Below, in pieces: positions 35,967-45,070 of a stretch of DNA of 64,000 bases (its first letter is position 1; each line of letters opens with the position of its first letter). Location: NCBI RefSeq assembly GCF_030323145.1, contig NZ_CP100470.1, positions 4,629,001 to 4,693,000 on the forward strand, written 5' to 3'. The stretch comes from Mesorhizobium sp. C432A. Its GTDB lineage: Bacteria; Pseudomonadota; Alphaproteobacteria; Rhizobiales; Rhizobiaceae. The position numbers were made by a program, and so were the translations under genes. Under the pieces are notes generated by a model. The model was not told the DNA's origin and ran no database searches. It saw nothing but the letters and a program-made list of their open reading frames with translations.

Positions 35967-37604
35967 ATGAAGAGTCTGACAATACGCCACCGCATCCTCG
36001 TCAGTTTCGCAGCCGTTCTGGTGGTCATGTCCGTGATAGCCCTCATCGCGTACGCCTGGTTTCTTCAGGCGGGGGAGGAGGCGACTGAGGTCGAGAAGGG
36101 CATCCTTCCGGACCTTTATCACAGTACCGAGATCATGACGGGCCAGATGGCGGCCCATAGTCTGCTTCAGGAATATGCCCTTCAGGACAACCCGTCAGAC
36201 AGAAGCACGGTTGCAAACGCGATCACGACCAATCGCAACCAGGTGCAGCGGTCGATGGACGACTATGAGGCAACGATCGTCTCCGATATCGACAAGCAGA
36301 ATTATGCAGCCGTCAAACAACTCGCCAACCAATTCCGTCTGGCTGAAACTGCTGTGCTGGAAACAAGCCGGGCTGCCTTGTCGAAAGGTGAAACTCCCAA
36401 TGAAAGCCCAGCTATCAAGAACGAAGTAGAGCCGATCTTTGTAAAATTGCAGTCCGCTCTGCAGGCCATGGTTGAGGATCACAGAGGCGAGGCAAACAGC
36501 GCGACGCAGCGGATCAGCTCGATCGTCAGAACGGCCGAAGTCGGTTTGAGCGTTGGCTTGTTGATAGCCCTCGGGCTAGCCCTTCTTTTGGGTTACCAGC
36601 TGTTTCGCGCCATTACAGGTCCGCTCACCCGTTTGGTCGACGCGGTTCAATTGATGCGGCAAGGCGACTTCAGCGAACGGCTCGATCTGAGGCGCCGAGA
36701 CGAATTCAGCGTGCTTGCCGACGGCTTCAACGCAATGGCGGACGATCTCACAACCCTCATTGGTCAGGTTCAAAGGTCCAGCATACAGGTCGGCACGTCG
36801 ATAACTGAGATCGCCGCCACCTCCAAGCAACAGCAGGCAACTGCGACTGAAATCGCAGCGACCACAACAGAAATCCGAGCGACAGCCAAGGAAATCTCCG
36901 CCACATCAAACGAACTGGTCCGCACGATGAACGAGGTCTCCACAGTTGCCGAACAAACCGCTGCCGTGGCTGGCGGGGGGCAAGCGGGGCTGACCCGTAT
37001 GGAAGAAACCATGCAGCAGGTCATGGAAGCGGCTGGCGCGATCAATTCCAAACTGGCGATCCTGAGCGAGAAAGCCGGCAGCATCAATCAGGTGGTGACG
37101 ACCATCACCAAAGTGGCCGATCAGACGAACCTGTTGTCGCTCAACGCTTCCATCGAGGCGGAGAAGGCAGGCCAATATGGCCGGGGTTTTGCAGTGGTGG
37201 CAACGGAAATCCGAAGGCTCGCGGACCAGACAGCTGTCTCCACCTACGATATCGAGCAAATGGTCAAGGACATCCAGTCGGCAGTCGCGGCCGGGGTGAT
37301 GGGCATGGACAAGTTTTCCGAGCAGGTCCGTCGGGGTATGCAGGACATCCAGCAGGTCGGCGGGCAACTCTTCGAGATCATTCAGCAGGTTCAGGGGCTG
37401 GTGCCACGTTTCGAAGTCGCCAATGAAGGCATGCAAGCACAGGCGACCGGCGCGGGGCAGATCAGCGACACGCTAACCCAGCTAAGCGAGGCAGCTCAGC
37501 AAACAGTCGAGTCCCTTCAGCAATCGACGCTCGCGATCGACGAGCTCAATCAAGTCTCAGGCGGCATGCGAAGTAGCATATCGAGGTTCAAGCTACGAGC
37601 ATAG
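35967..37604 (+). CDS. wspA: Methyl-accepting receptor of the Wsp surface-sensing system
   Basis: 545-residue inner-membrane chemoreceptor. One membrane span lies at about residues 11-32 and another at about 193-213, flanking a mostly helical periplasmic domain. A HAMP domain ([20 protein letters not shown]) and a cytoplasmic signalling hairpin follow, with tip sequence [20 protein letters not shown]. In Pseudomonas WspA senses surface contact and activates WspE. The gene opens the seven-gene set wspABCDEFR in the canonical order, all co-directional with overlapping or near-abutting ends. Confidence 0.9.
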   Translation: MKSLTIRHRILVSFAAVLVVMSVIALIAYAWFLQAGEEATEVEKGILPDLYHSTEIMTGQMAAHSLLQEYALQDNPSDRSTVANAITTNRNQVQRSMDDYEATIVSDIDKQNYAAVKQLANQFRLAETAVLETSRAALSKGETPNESPAIKNEVEPIFVKLQSALQAMVEDHRGEANSATQRISSIVRTAEVGLSVGLLIALGLALLLGYQLFRAITGPLTRLVDAVQLMRQGDFSERLDLRRRDEFSVLADGFNAMADDLTTLIGQVQRSSIQVGTSITEIAATSKQQQATATEIAATTTEIRATAKEISATSNELVRTMNEVSTVAEQTAAVAGGGQAGLTRMEETMQQVMEAAGAINSKLAILSEKAGSINQVVTTITKVADQTNLLSLNASIEAEKAGQYGRGFAVVATEIRRLADQTAVSTYDIEQMVKDIQSAVAAGVMGMDKFSEQVRRGMQDIQQVGGQLFEIIQQVQGLVPRFEVANEGMQAQATGAGQISDTLTQLSEAAQQTVESLQQSTLAIDELNQVSGGMRSSISRFKLRA

Positions 37605-37627
37605 CGAGCCGGCAGTAGGAGGTGACA

Positions 37628-38095
37628 ATGCTATTCCTCGCCTTCAGCATGGGTCCGGATCGCTACTTGATCGATGTCCACAAAATTGAAGAGGTGCTGC
37701 CCTATATCGACGTGAAAGTTCTTCCGGGTGCGCCAACTGGTGTGGTGGGTTTGGTCAGCTATAACGGAATACCCATCCCCCTGATCGATGTCACCCTTCT
37801 TGCGCTTGGCCGACCATCGGAGCGCCTGTTGAGCACCCGGATCGTTGTGACGCGCTATCCGGCGGATGATGGCGAGCGACGCCTGCTGGGGCTGATCGCG
37901 GAACGGGTGACGGATACGATCGAGCGAGACCCGGCCGATTTCGCGCCGTTCGGACTGGAACCAGGAACCCCGCCCTATCTTGGGCCGGTGGCTTCCGATG
38001 GTTTGGAGATCATTCAGTGGGTCAAAGTGGAAGCGCTGCTTTCGGAAGAGATTCGTACCGCTTTGCTCCGCCAGGCGGCAATAGGTGATCAATGA
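37628..38095 (+). CDS. wspB: CheW-like coupling protein WspB
   Basis: 155-residue cytoplasmic CheW domain: MLFLAFSMGPDRYLIDVHKI, LPGAPTGVVGLVSYNGIPIP and a C-terminal VKVEALLSEEIR. It links the receptor to the WspE kinase. The ATG at 37628 has GGAGG five bases upstream; a GTG two codons earlier overlaps that site and is not used. The stop overlaps the wspC start as ATGA. One of two CheW-like proteins in the cluster, as in other wsp operons. Confidence 0.9.
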   Translation: MLFLAFSMGPDRYLIDVHKIEEVLPYIDVKVLPGAPTGVVGLVSYNGIPIPLIDVTLLALGRPSERLLSTRIVVTRYPADDGERRLLGLIAERVTDTIERDPADFAPFGLEPGTPPYLGPVASDGLEIIQWVKVEALLSEEIRTALLRQAAIGDQ

Positions 38096-39333
38096 CCGGA
38101 GCAATAGAAAAGCTCCTGACGGAAACCATTGGACTGGACAGTGCCAGCGTTGGTCCGACAGTGGTTCGTCAGGCGGTCAGAGAACGGATGGAAGCATGCC
38201 GGATAACCAACCCTCAGGCCTATAGGCAACACTTAGCCGGTTCCTCGCAGGAGCTGCAGGAGCTGATCAATGCGGTGGTGATCCCAGAGACCTGGTTCTT
38301 TCGCGACCGAGAAGCGTTCACGATGCTGGCGCGGCATGCGCGCGCGCACAAGCCTGCTCAGCCGATAAGAATCCTGAGCCTGCCATGTTCAACCGGCGAA
38401 GAGGCTTACTCGGTCGCCATGGCCATGTTCGATGCCGGCTTTGAGGCGCATGAGTTCAAGATCGATGGCGTGGACGTCAGCAGCCGCAATATCGCGACGG
38501 CTGAACACGCCATCTATGGCCGCAATTCGTTTCGCGGCAGCCATTTAGAATTCAAGGATCGCTATTTCGAAGCGGCCGAGGGCGGGTTGCGGCCTGTTGC
38601 TGGGGTGCTGAAACAGGTTCGGTTCATGGTAGGAAACTTGTTCGGTTCTCACGCGCCTTTCGGGCAAGAGGTCTATGACATCCTGCTTTGCCGCAATTTG
38701 CTGATCTATTTCAATCGAGAGCTGCAGGATCGCGCATTGATCTGCCTGAAGGACCTGCTGGCCAAAGACGGACTTCTTCTGGTCGGTCCGGCGGAAGCAG
38801 CTCTTCCAAGGGTGCATGGCTTTCTTTCCGCTGAATGGCCATTGGCCTTCGCCTTTCTGAAATCGGAGCCCGTCAAGACCACGGCGCCGAAGGTTTCGGC
38901 CGCCGTCCCGGTGCGGACGCCAAGCCCTAAGGTCAACAAGAGCGAGCCTCTTCGTCCGTTCCGACCGACAAGTGGCAATGAAGGCCGCGGGCAGGCTCCG
39001 GCCAAGCCGCTTGCACGCGCCTCGGAAAGCCTCATCGCGGTTGAACGGATCGCCAATGCAGGACGCGTAAAGGAGGCACAGGAGGTCGCCCTGGCGCATC
39101 TCAGGGAGTTCGGTCCTTCCGCAGAAATCTTCTACCTGCTGGGCCTCGTCCAGGATGCGGATGGTTCTGCACCCGAAGCCGCGCAAAGTTATCGCAAGGC
39201 GCTCTATCTCGCGCCAAATCATCGAGAAGCTCTTGTCCATCTGGCCTTGCTGCTTAGCAAGCAAGGCGACCATAACGGCGCCGAGGCGCTGGCCGGCCGG
39301 CTGGGTCGGGTCCAGAAAAGGAGCGGCAGTTGA
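38092..39333 (+). CDS. wspC: CheR-type methyltransferase with C-terminal TPR, WspC
   Basis: 413 residues. Residues 1-270 form a CheR methyltransferase that methylates WspA glutamates using S-adenosylmethionine: NAVVIPETWFFRD, LSLPCSTGEEAYSVAM (SAM loop) and YDILLCRNLLIYFN are diagnostic. A Pro-rich linker leads to tetratricopeptide repeats (about 325-410, FYLLGLVQDADGSAPEAAQS). The TPR extension is typical of WspC and separates it from ordinary CheR. It is joined to wspB and wspD by overlapping start and stop codons. Confidence 0.92.
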   Translation: MTGAIEKLLTETIGLDSASVGPTVVRQAVRERMEACRITNPQAYRQHLAGSSQELQELINAVVIPETWFFRDREAFTMLARHARAHKPAQPIRILSLPCSTGEEAYSVAMAMFDAGFEAHEFKIDGVDVSSRNIATAEHAIYGRNSFRGSHLEFKDRYFEAAEGGLRPVAGVLKQVRFMVGNLFGSHAPFGQEVYDILLCRNLLIYFNRELQDRALICLKDLLAKDGLLLVGPAEAALPRVHGFLSAEWPLAFAFLKSEPVKTTAPKVSAAVPVRTPSPKVNKSEPLRPFRPTSGNEGRGQAPAKPLARASESLIAVERIANAGRVKEAQEVALAHLREFGPSAEIFYLLGLVQDADGSAPEAAQSYRKALYLAPNHREALVHLALLLSKQGDHNGAEALAGRLGRVQKRSGS

Positions 39334-40037
39334 TGGCGGCTTCGACAAGGATCGCTCAGCCGGTGGAGGAGATCGAAATCAACGACTGCTGGCGGCAAAT
39401 AGGCGTACGGGGTGACAAGTCATGTCCGCTACTAGAGCAGCATCTCCACTGCCGCAATTGCCCGACCTACAAGAAGATCGCACGACGCCTCCTCGACCGT
39501 GCAGCTCCCTCGGCATCTCGCGACGAATGGCCTGACAAGGCTGGTCGTGCAGGGATCGATTCGGCAGACAGCGACGCGCTGCAGACGGCCGTTCTCTTCC
39601 GTTTGGGGGAGGAATGGCTGGCACTTCCGGTCGGTATTTTTCATGAAGTGGCTGAATCTCGTCGCGTTCATTCACTTCCACATCGCAGGAACAGTGCACT
39701 GCTCGGCATTGCGAATGTCCGTGGTGAATTGCTTATTTGCCTGTCCCTGGCCGAATTGCTCGGGATAGACGAGCGCAAGGAAGGGGAACAAGGCACACGA
39801 ACCAAGGTATTTCGCCGCCTTGTCGTGGTAGGCGAGCGCGACAAGCGGGTTGCTTTTATGGTTGATGAGATCCACGGCTTACATCGGTACCAGGAACGCG
39901 ACACTCTCGCTGTTCCGGCCATGATTGGCAAGGCACTGTCGGCCGCTACGGTTGCCGTGCTGCCATGGCAAGGACGAGCCGTTGGCTGTCTCGATCCACG
40001 ACAACTGCTCACGATGCTGGATCGGAGCATCGCATGA
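39333..40037 (+). CDS. wspD: CheW-like protein WspD
   Basis: 234 residues. An N-terminal extension carries a Cys-rich segment (LEQHLHCRNCPTYKKIARRL, residues 34-53), then a CheW domain (about 85-230, LFRLGEEWLALPVGIFHEVA and LLGIANVRGELLICLSLAEL). The extension is characteristic of WspD. AAGGAG lies nine bases before the ATG at 39333, which shares one base with the wspC stop. The role is to couple receptor and kinase alongside WspB. Confidence 0.9.
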   Translation: MAASTRIAQPVEEIEINDCWRQIGVRGDKSCPLLEQHLHCRNCPTYKKIARRLLDRAAPSASRDEWPDKAGRAGIDSADSDALQTAVLFRLGEEWLALPVGIFHEVAESRRVHSLPHRRNSALLGIANVRGELLICLSLAELLGIDERKEGEQGTRTKVFRRLVVVGERDKRVAFMVDEIHGLHRYQERDTLAVPAMIGKALSAATVAVLPWQGRAVGCLDPRQLLTMLDRSIA

Positions 40038-42307
40038 CAGATGAAGACTTCAGCCAGGTTTCGATGCTCAGCCTCTTCCAGGCCGAACTGGAGACGCAGT
40101 CACGGGCTCTGACCTCTGGACTTCTGGCACTCGAACGCGATCCTATCGCCGCCGACGCCCTGGAAGCATGCATGCGTGCCGCGCATTCCCTGAAAGGAGC
40201 TGCCCGCATCATCGACCTGATGCCCGCAGTCAAAGTTGCAAATGCGATGGAAGACTGCCTGGTCGCAGCGCAACGCGGGCATCTGAGGGTGCGACGGGAG
40301 CATATAGACGCGCTTCTGCAAGGTTCTGACCTTTTGAAATTGATCGCATCGGGATCATCGAGCGAAAGCGCCAACTCAGAAGTCGAAACCTTTCTCGCGA
40401 AGTTCGAGGGGTTGTCCCTCCCCCAGGCAAAGCCCGGGCCCCAAGATTCTGCAGCTGATTTCGCAACTCCAGATCATGCCCAGGAGCAACTGGCGACGAC
40501 CTCTTCAGCGAACCTCCTCGTTGGGGCGGTGCCGCAAGCCCACGGCAGCATCAGCTCTGATAGAATGGTTCGGGTGACGGCAGACAGCCTGAACCGATTG
40601 CTCGGGCTGGCTGGCGAGTCGCTGATGGAAGCTCGGCGGCTCAGGCCATTCGCTGACGGGCTGCTACGGCTGAAGCGACTTCAATCGGACCTCGCAAGTG
40701 CATTCGACAATCTTCATGCAGTGCTGCCGCCGGTTTCAAACGATGCGGCGGTGGTGGAGGCGCTGGCTGAAGCGCAGCGAAAGCTTCGGTTGAGCCAAGC
40801 GTTCCTGGCGGAGCGTTTCGATGAGTTGGATTCAGTGGATCGGAAAGCGACCGATCTTGCCAACAGATTGTACGACGAAACGTTGGCGAGCCGGATGCGG
40901 CCTTTTGAGGACGGCGTGCGACACTATGCGAGAATGATCCGCGACCTCGGTCGTACCCTTGGCAAGCGGGTGCGACTGGAGATCGTAGGCGGCTCGACCG
41001 GCATCGACCGCGATATCCTCGAGCAGCTCGATGCCCCTTTGGGGCACCTTCTGCGCAACGCTGTAGACCATGGGCTTGAACCGCCTGAGGAGCGCCTCGC
41101 GATGGGCAAACCCGAAGAGGGGCTCATCAGGCTCGAAGCGAGGCACAATGCCGGGCTGCTGCAGATAGCCGTGGTGGACGACGGCAGGGGGATAGAGCTC
41201 TCGAAGCTGCGCGAGGCCGTCGTCGCCCGGCAACTTGCAACCAGGGAAAGTGCTGAAACACTCAGCGAAAGCGAATTGCTCGCGTTTCTGTTTCTGCCAG
41301 GCTTTTCCATGAAAGCGGGCCTTACCGACGTCTCAGGTCGCGGTGTGGGGCTCGATGCAGTGCAAGCCATGACGAAGGAAGTCCGGGGAGTCGCAAGCGT
41401 CTCCTCAGAATTTGGCCACGGAACCCGATTTCAACTGCAATTGCCGCTGACACTGTCGGTCCTCCGCACGCTGCTCGTCGATGTCGATGGAGAGCCCTAT
41501 GCTTTTCCACTCGCTGCCATTTCCAAGACTTTGAAACTGCAACGGACGGAGATCAACGTCCTGCAGGGCCGGCCGCATTTTCGATTGAACGATCGACAGA
41601 TCGGGCTGGTCACCGCTCGCGAGGTGCTCGATCGAGGTGAGCCCGGATCGGAACCGAACGAACTATCGGTCGTCGTCGTGGATGCGGGTCGGGGCGATGC
41701 GTACGGCCTGATCGTTGACCGTTTTCTCGGGGAACGCGAGTTAGTGATCAGACCTCTCGATCCACGGTTTGCCAAGATCAAGGACATCAGCGCAGCGGCC
41801 CTGATGGAAGACGGTTCGCCTGTTCTGATCTTCGACGTCGACGATCTGATCCGATCGGTGGAAAAGCTTGCATCGTCCAGCGGATTTCGAGCTCTTCGGC
41901 GCGCCGCGGGCGGTCCCGAAGCGAGCAGGCGCAAGCGCGTGCTCGTGATTGACGATTCACTGACGGTTCGCGAACTCCAGCGCAAGATGCTCGGCAATTA
42001 CGGTTATGAGGTCGAAGTGGCGGTAGACGGCATGGACGGGTGGAATGCCGTCCGGTCTGGTCCTTTCGATCTCGTCGTCACCGACATCGACATGCCTCGC
42101 ATGGATGGCATCGAGCTGGTGAGTTTGATCAGAAAGGATGCTGATCTCAAGAACACACCCATTATGATCGTTTCATACAAGGATCGGGAAGAAGATCGCG
42201 CGCGCGGGCTCGACGCAGGTGCGGACTATTATCTGACCAAGAGTAGTTTTCAGGACGAGGCGCTGATCCATGCCGTCGTGGACATGATTGGCGAGGCGGC
42301 TGAATGA
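40034..42307 (+). CDS. wspE: Hybrid CheA-type histidine kinase WspE
   Basis: 757 residues. The Hpt domain has the phosphorylated His51 (AAHSLKGAARI). A dimerisation and ATPase part follows (HLLRNAVDHGLEPPEERLAM, VVDDGRGIELSKL, GFSMKAGLTDVSGRGVGLDA), then a CheW domain and a C-terminal receiver with phosphoacceptor Asp684 (VVTDIDMPRMDG) and Lys in YYLTKSS. It phosphorylates WspR to raise c-di-GMP, and WspF to adapt. Translation starts inside the wspD stop (ATGA); a longer upstream frame is inside wspD. Confidence 0.94.
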   Translation: MTDEDFSQVSMLSLFQAELETQSRALTSGLLALERDPIAADALEACMRAAHSLKGAARIIDLMPAVKVANAMEDCLVAAQRGHLRVRREHIDALLQGSDLLKLIASGSSSESANSEVETFLAKFEGLSLPQAKPGPQDSAADFATPDHAQEQLATTSSANLLVGAVPQAHGSISSDRMVRVTADSLNRLLGLAGESLMEARRLRPFADGLLRLKRLQSDLASAFDNLHAVLPPVSNDAAVVEALAEAQRKLRLSQAFLAERFDELDSVDRKATDLANRLYDETLASRMRPFEDGVRHYARMIRDLGRTLGKRVRLEIVGGSTGIDRDILEQLDAPLGHLLRNAVDHGLEPPEERLAMGKPEEGLIRLEARHNAGLLQIAVVDDGRGIELSKLREAVVARQLATRESAETLSESELLAFLFLPGFSMKAGLTDVSGRGVGLDAVQAMTKEVRGVASVSSEFGHGTRFQLQLPLTLSVLRTLLVDVDGEPYAFPLAAISKTLKLQRTEINVLQGRPHFRLNDRQIGLVTAREVLDRGEPGSEPNELSVVVVDAGRGDAYGLIVDRFLGERELVIRPLDPRFAKIKDISAAALMEDGSPVLIFDVDDLIRSVEKLASSSGFRALRRAAGGPEASRRKRVLVIDDSLTVRELQRKMLGNYGYEVEVAVDGMDGWNAVRSGPFDLVVTDIDMPRMDGIELVSLIRKDADLKNTPIMIVSYKDREEDRARGLDAGADYYLTKSSFQDEALIHAVVDMIGEAAE

Positions 42308-42329
42308 GATCGAGATTGGAAGCCAGCGA

Positions 42330-43349
42330 ATGAGAATCGGCGTAGTTAACGACATGCCGATGGCGGTTGAACTTCTGCGTCGACTGGTTCTGTTGACCGG
42401 CGAACATCAGGTCGCGTGGATCGCGACTAATGGGCGTGAGGCGGTCGAGGTCTGCAGACGTGATCTGCCGGATCTGATACTCATGGATCTAGCGATGCCA
42501 GAGATGGACGGCGTGGAAGCGACCCGCAGAATCATGGCGGAAACCCCGTGCTCAATCTTGCTGGTGACCGCCAGTATCGAAGCCAACCTCGCCGGCGTCT
42601 ACGAAGCAATGGGTCATGGCGCGCTTGACGCAGTCGATATTCCGTCAGTGGGCATCGAAGGCAACGCGTCCTCGCAATCCGCCCGGCTTTTGACGAACAA
42701 GATACTAACGATAGGCAAGCTGATCGGTGATGCGCCTACCCAGGCAAAAAGGCGGATGTCACGTGCGGCTGAGCCGTCAACTCGACGCCTGATAGCAATC
42801 GGCGCCTCTGCGGGCGGGCCGGCTGCCGTTGCCGCAGTCCTGAGCGCGTTTCCCGTTGATTTTGGCGGCGCGATTGTGCTCGTCCAGCATCTCGATGCTC
42901 AGTTCGTTCCAGGCCTTGTTGATTGGCTAGGGCAGCATACGCGTCTCCCGATCCGTCCGGCGGGGGAAAGGGATAGCCCTCAAGCGGGCACCGTTCTCGT
43001 TGCCAGTTCTGCGGATCATCTGGTTTTCAAGTCAGCTCAGCAACTTGGCTATACGCCCAGCCCCAAGGACAATGTTTATCGGCCGTCCGTAGATGTGTTC
43101 TTCGAAAGTGCGGCGCAATGGTGGCCTGGCCCGGTGATTGGTGTTCTGCTCACAGGCATGGGCAGGGATGGTGCGCGCGGGCTGAGACAGCTCCGTGACA
43201 AGGGGCATCTCACAATCGCGCAGGATAGAGCAACCAGTGCCGTCTATGGCATGCCGAAGGCCGCCGCCGACATCGGCGCGGCTGTTGATATTCTTCCTTT
43301 GGGTGCGATCGGCTCACGTATAATCGAAGCCTGCGAGCGCTCCACGTGA
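42330..43349 (+). CDS. wspF: CheB-type methylesterase WspF
   Basis: 339 residues. The N-terminal receiver has phosphoacceptor Asp53 (LILMDLAMPEMDG). The C-terminal methylesterase has the catalytic Ser in IGASAGGPAAV, His in LVQHLDAQF and Asp in GMGRDGA. It removes methyl groups from WspA to switch signalling off; loss in Pseudomonas gives constitutive c-di-GMP and wrinkly colonies. All catalytic residues are intact. The ATG at 42330 is preferred, with GGAAG upstream. Confidence 0.93.
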   Translation: MRIGVVNDMPMAVELLRRLVLLTGEHQVAWIATNGREAVEVCRRDLPDLILMDLAMPEMDGVEATRRIMAETPCSILLVTASIEANLAGVYEAMGHGALDAVDIPSVGIEGNASSQSARLLTNKILTIGKLIGDAPTQAKRRMSRAAEPSTRRLIAIGASAGGPAAVAAVLSAFPVDFGGAIVLVQHLDAQFVPGLVDWLGQHTRLPIRPAGERDSPQAGTVLVASSADHLVFKSAQQLGYTPSPKDNVYRPSVDVFFESAAQWWPGPVIGVLLTGMGRDGARGLRQLRDKGHLTIAQDRATSAVYGMPKAAADIGAAVDILPLGAIGSRIIEACERST

Positions 43350-43362
43350 AAGGCCCCTTCCG

Positions 43363-44367
43363 ATGACGCAAGAACCAGAGTTGGTCCCGCCACTCGCAGA
43401 TAACTATTCATCCATGGTTCTGCTCATCGATGATCAGATCATGGTTTGCGAGGCGGTCAGGCGCGCTCTAGCCAACGAGCCCGATATTTCCTTACACTTC
43501 TGCACCGACCCGTTGAGAGCGATGACGGTCGCGGATGAGGTAAAGCCAACCGTTATCCTGCAGGATCTCGTGATGCCAGGGGTCGATGGGCTGCATCTGG
43601 TGCGAGAATACAGGAAGCATGCGTCGACACGCGCGGTGCCAGTCATTGTGCTGTCGAGCAAGGAAGATCCAGCCACCAAGGGCGAAGCCTTCGCTGCGGG
43701 CGCGAACGACTATCTCGTCAAACTGCCGGATCGTATCGAGTTGATTGCACGCATTCGATATCACACGCGGGCCTATCTGGATCACGTCCAGCGAGACTCG
43801 GCACACCGAGCGCTGAGGGAAAGCCAGCGACAGCTGATCAGTGCAAATCTAGAGCTTGAACGTCTGACGCGGATCGATGGCCTGACGGGTCTCGGCAACA
43901 GGCGCTATTTTGACGAATATCTGGCGGCTGAATGGAAACGCGCTTTTCGCGCACAGTCCCCACTGTCGCTGTTGATGATCGATGCCGACAACTTCAAACG
44001 ATACAACGATACCTATGGCCATATGGCCGGCGACGATGTGCTCAAGCAAATCGCCCGCGTAATCCAGAGCGGTTCCGGCCGCTCCACCGATCTCGCTGCG
44101 CGGTACGGAGGCGAAGAGTTCGTCATCGTGTTGGTCGACACTATACTGGAACAATCCAGTGCGATCGCCGAGCGGCTCGTCCAGAGCGTGCGGGAGTTGA
44201 ACATACCCCACGGCCCGGATCGCGTGACCATCAGCGTCGGCGTCGCAACAGCGGTGCCCACCGAGAACGAGACGCCAAACGATTTCGTCAATGCCGCCGA
44301 TTTGGCTCTGTTTCGTGCCAAATCGGAAGGACGAAATCGTGTTGCGCTTCATATGTCCCGCAGCTAG
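43363..44367 (+). CDS. wspR: Response regulator diguanylate cyclase WspR
   Basis: 334 residues. The receiver has phosphoacceptor Asp68 (VILQDLVMPGVDG); a helical linker follows, then a GGDEF domain with GGEEF at 249-253 and an inhibitory site RSTD at 240-243, five residues upstream. It makes cyclic di-GMP from two GTP when phosphorylated by WspE, promoting attachment and exopolysaccharide. The final stretch closely resembles the relic at 13735-13866. It converges on the RraA-like gene, with only 13 bases between stops. Confidence 0.94.
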   Translation: MTQEPELVPPLADNYSSMVLLIDDQIMVCEAVRRALANEPDISLHFCTDPLRAMTVADEVKPTVILQDLVMPGVDGLHLVREYRKHASTRAVPVIVLSSKEDPATKGEAFAAGANDYLVKLPDRIELIARIRYHTRAYLDHVQRDSAHRALRESQRQLISANLELERLTRIDGLTGLGNRRYFDEYLAAEWKRAFRAQSPLSLLMIDADNFKRYNDTYGHMAGDDVLKQIARVIQSGSGRSTDLAARYGGEEFVIVLVDTILEQSSAIAERLVQSVRELNIPHGPDRVTISVGVATAVPTENETPNDFVNAADLALFRAKSEGRNRVALHMSRS

Positions 44368-44380
44368 AGAAGCTCACATC

Positions 44381-45070
44381 TCAGTCAACGAAGCGCGCCC
44401 TGTTCGATTTGAGGACGACCTTGGCAAAGTCGGGCATCTCGAGACCTTGCCGCACCAGGCCATCAAGAGTTTTCTCAGCCGCCCTGATGGCGGAGAGCCG
44501 GGCCAGCACAGTCTCAGCCTCCAGGCGAGGCACCACGGCGACACCGTCGCGGTCGCCGACCAGTATGTCTCCCGGCGAGATAGTCACTCCTCCCAGCACC
44601 ACCGGGAATCCGACCGTGCCTGGACCATTTCGCGCAGGCGAATTCGCAATGACCCCGGCACAGTAAACCGGCAACCCGACCGCCTCGATCCCGACAACGT
44701 CGCGCACCAGGCCGTCAGTGATGAAGCCGGCGACCCCCTTGTTGCGCGCCATGCCGAGCACGAGATCGCCAGTTACCGCGGTACCGGCAAAGCTGTCGGT
44801 GGCCGCGACGATGACATCGCCACTTGCTGCGGCATCCAGTGCTCCAAACAGGGCGAGGTTGTCGGCGGGACCGCAGTGACAGGTCACGGCGACGCCGACC
44901 ATCGTCGCAGTAGCTGGCGACAGTGGCTTGATCGCATAATGCAAGGCGCCGCGTCCCCCCATCGCGTCTACGACCTGGCTAACCGGCACGCCCGCAAAAG
45001 CACTGATGATTTCTGCTGCGGGCCGTTCGAAACGGCGCTTGATGGTGAGCAGTGGTGGGTCTTCAATCAT
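44381..45070 (-). CDS. RraA/HMG-aldolase-like protein
   Basis: 229 residues of the RraA/dimethylmenaquinone methyltransferase-like family. Several members are metal-dependent aldolases or oxaloacetate decarboxylases acting on 4-hydroxy-4-methyl-2-oxoglutarate or related 2-oxo acids. The Arg-Asp pair in FITDGLVRDV and the GDILVGDRDGVAVVP end motif are present. Its start overlaps the hydroxyacid oxidase stop by eight bases, so it is the last gene of a three-gene leftward set. A role in splitting or decarboxylating the 2-oxo acid made by that oxidase is inferred. Confidence 0.85.
   Translation of the reverse strand: MIEDPPLLTIKRRFERPAAEIISAFAGVPVSQVVDAMGGRGALHYAIKPLSPATATMVGVAVTCHCGPADNLALFGALDAAASGDVIVAATDSFAGTAVTGDLVLGMARNKGVAGFITDGLVRDVVGIEAVGLPVYCAGVIANSPARNGPGTVGFPVVLGGVTISPGDILVGDRDGVAVVPRLEAETVLARLSAIRAAEKTLDGLVRQGLEMPDFAKVVLKSNRARFVD

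Noticed and set aside
35967..44367. Ordinary chemotaxis (che) operon
   Set aside because: A TPR-bearing CheR, two CheW proteins, a hybrid CheA and a terminal REC-GGDEF protein in this order define the Wsp system. CheY and CheD genes expected in a flagellar chemotaxis operon are absent.
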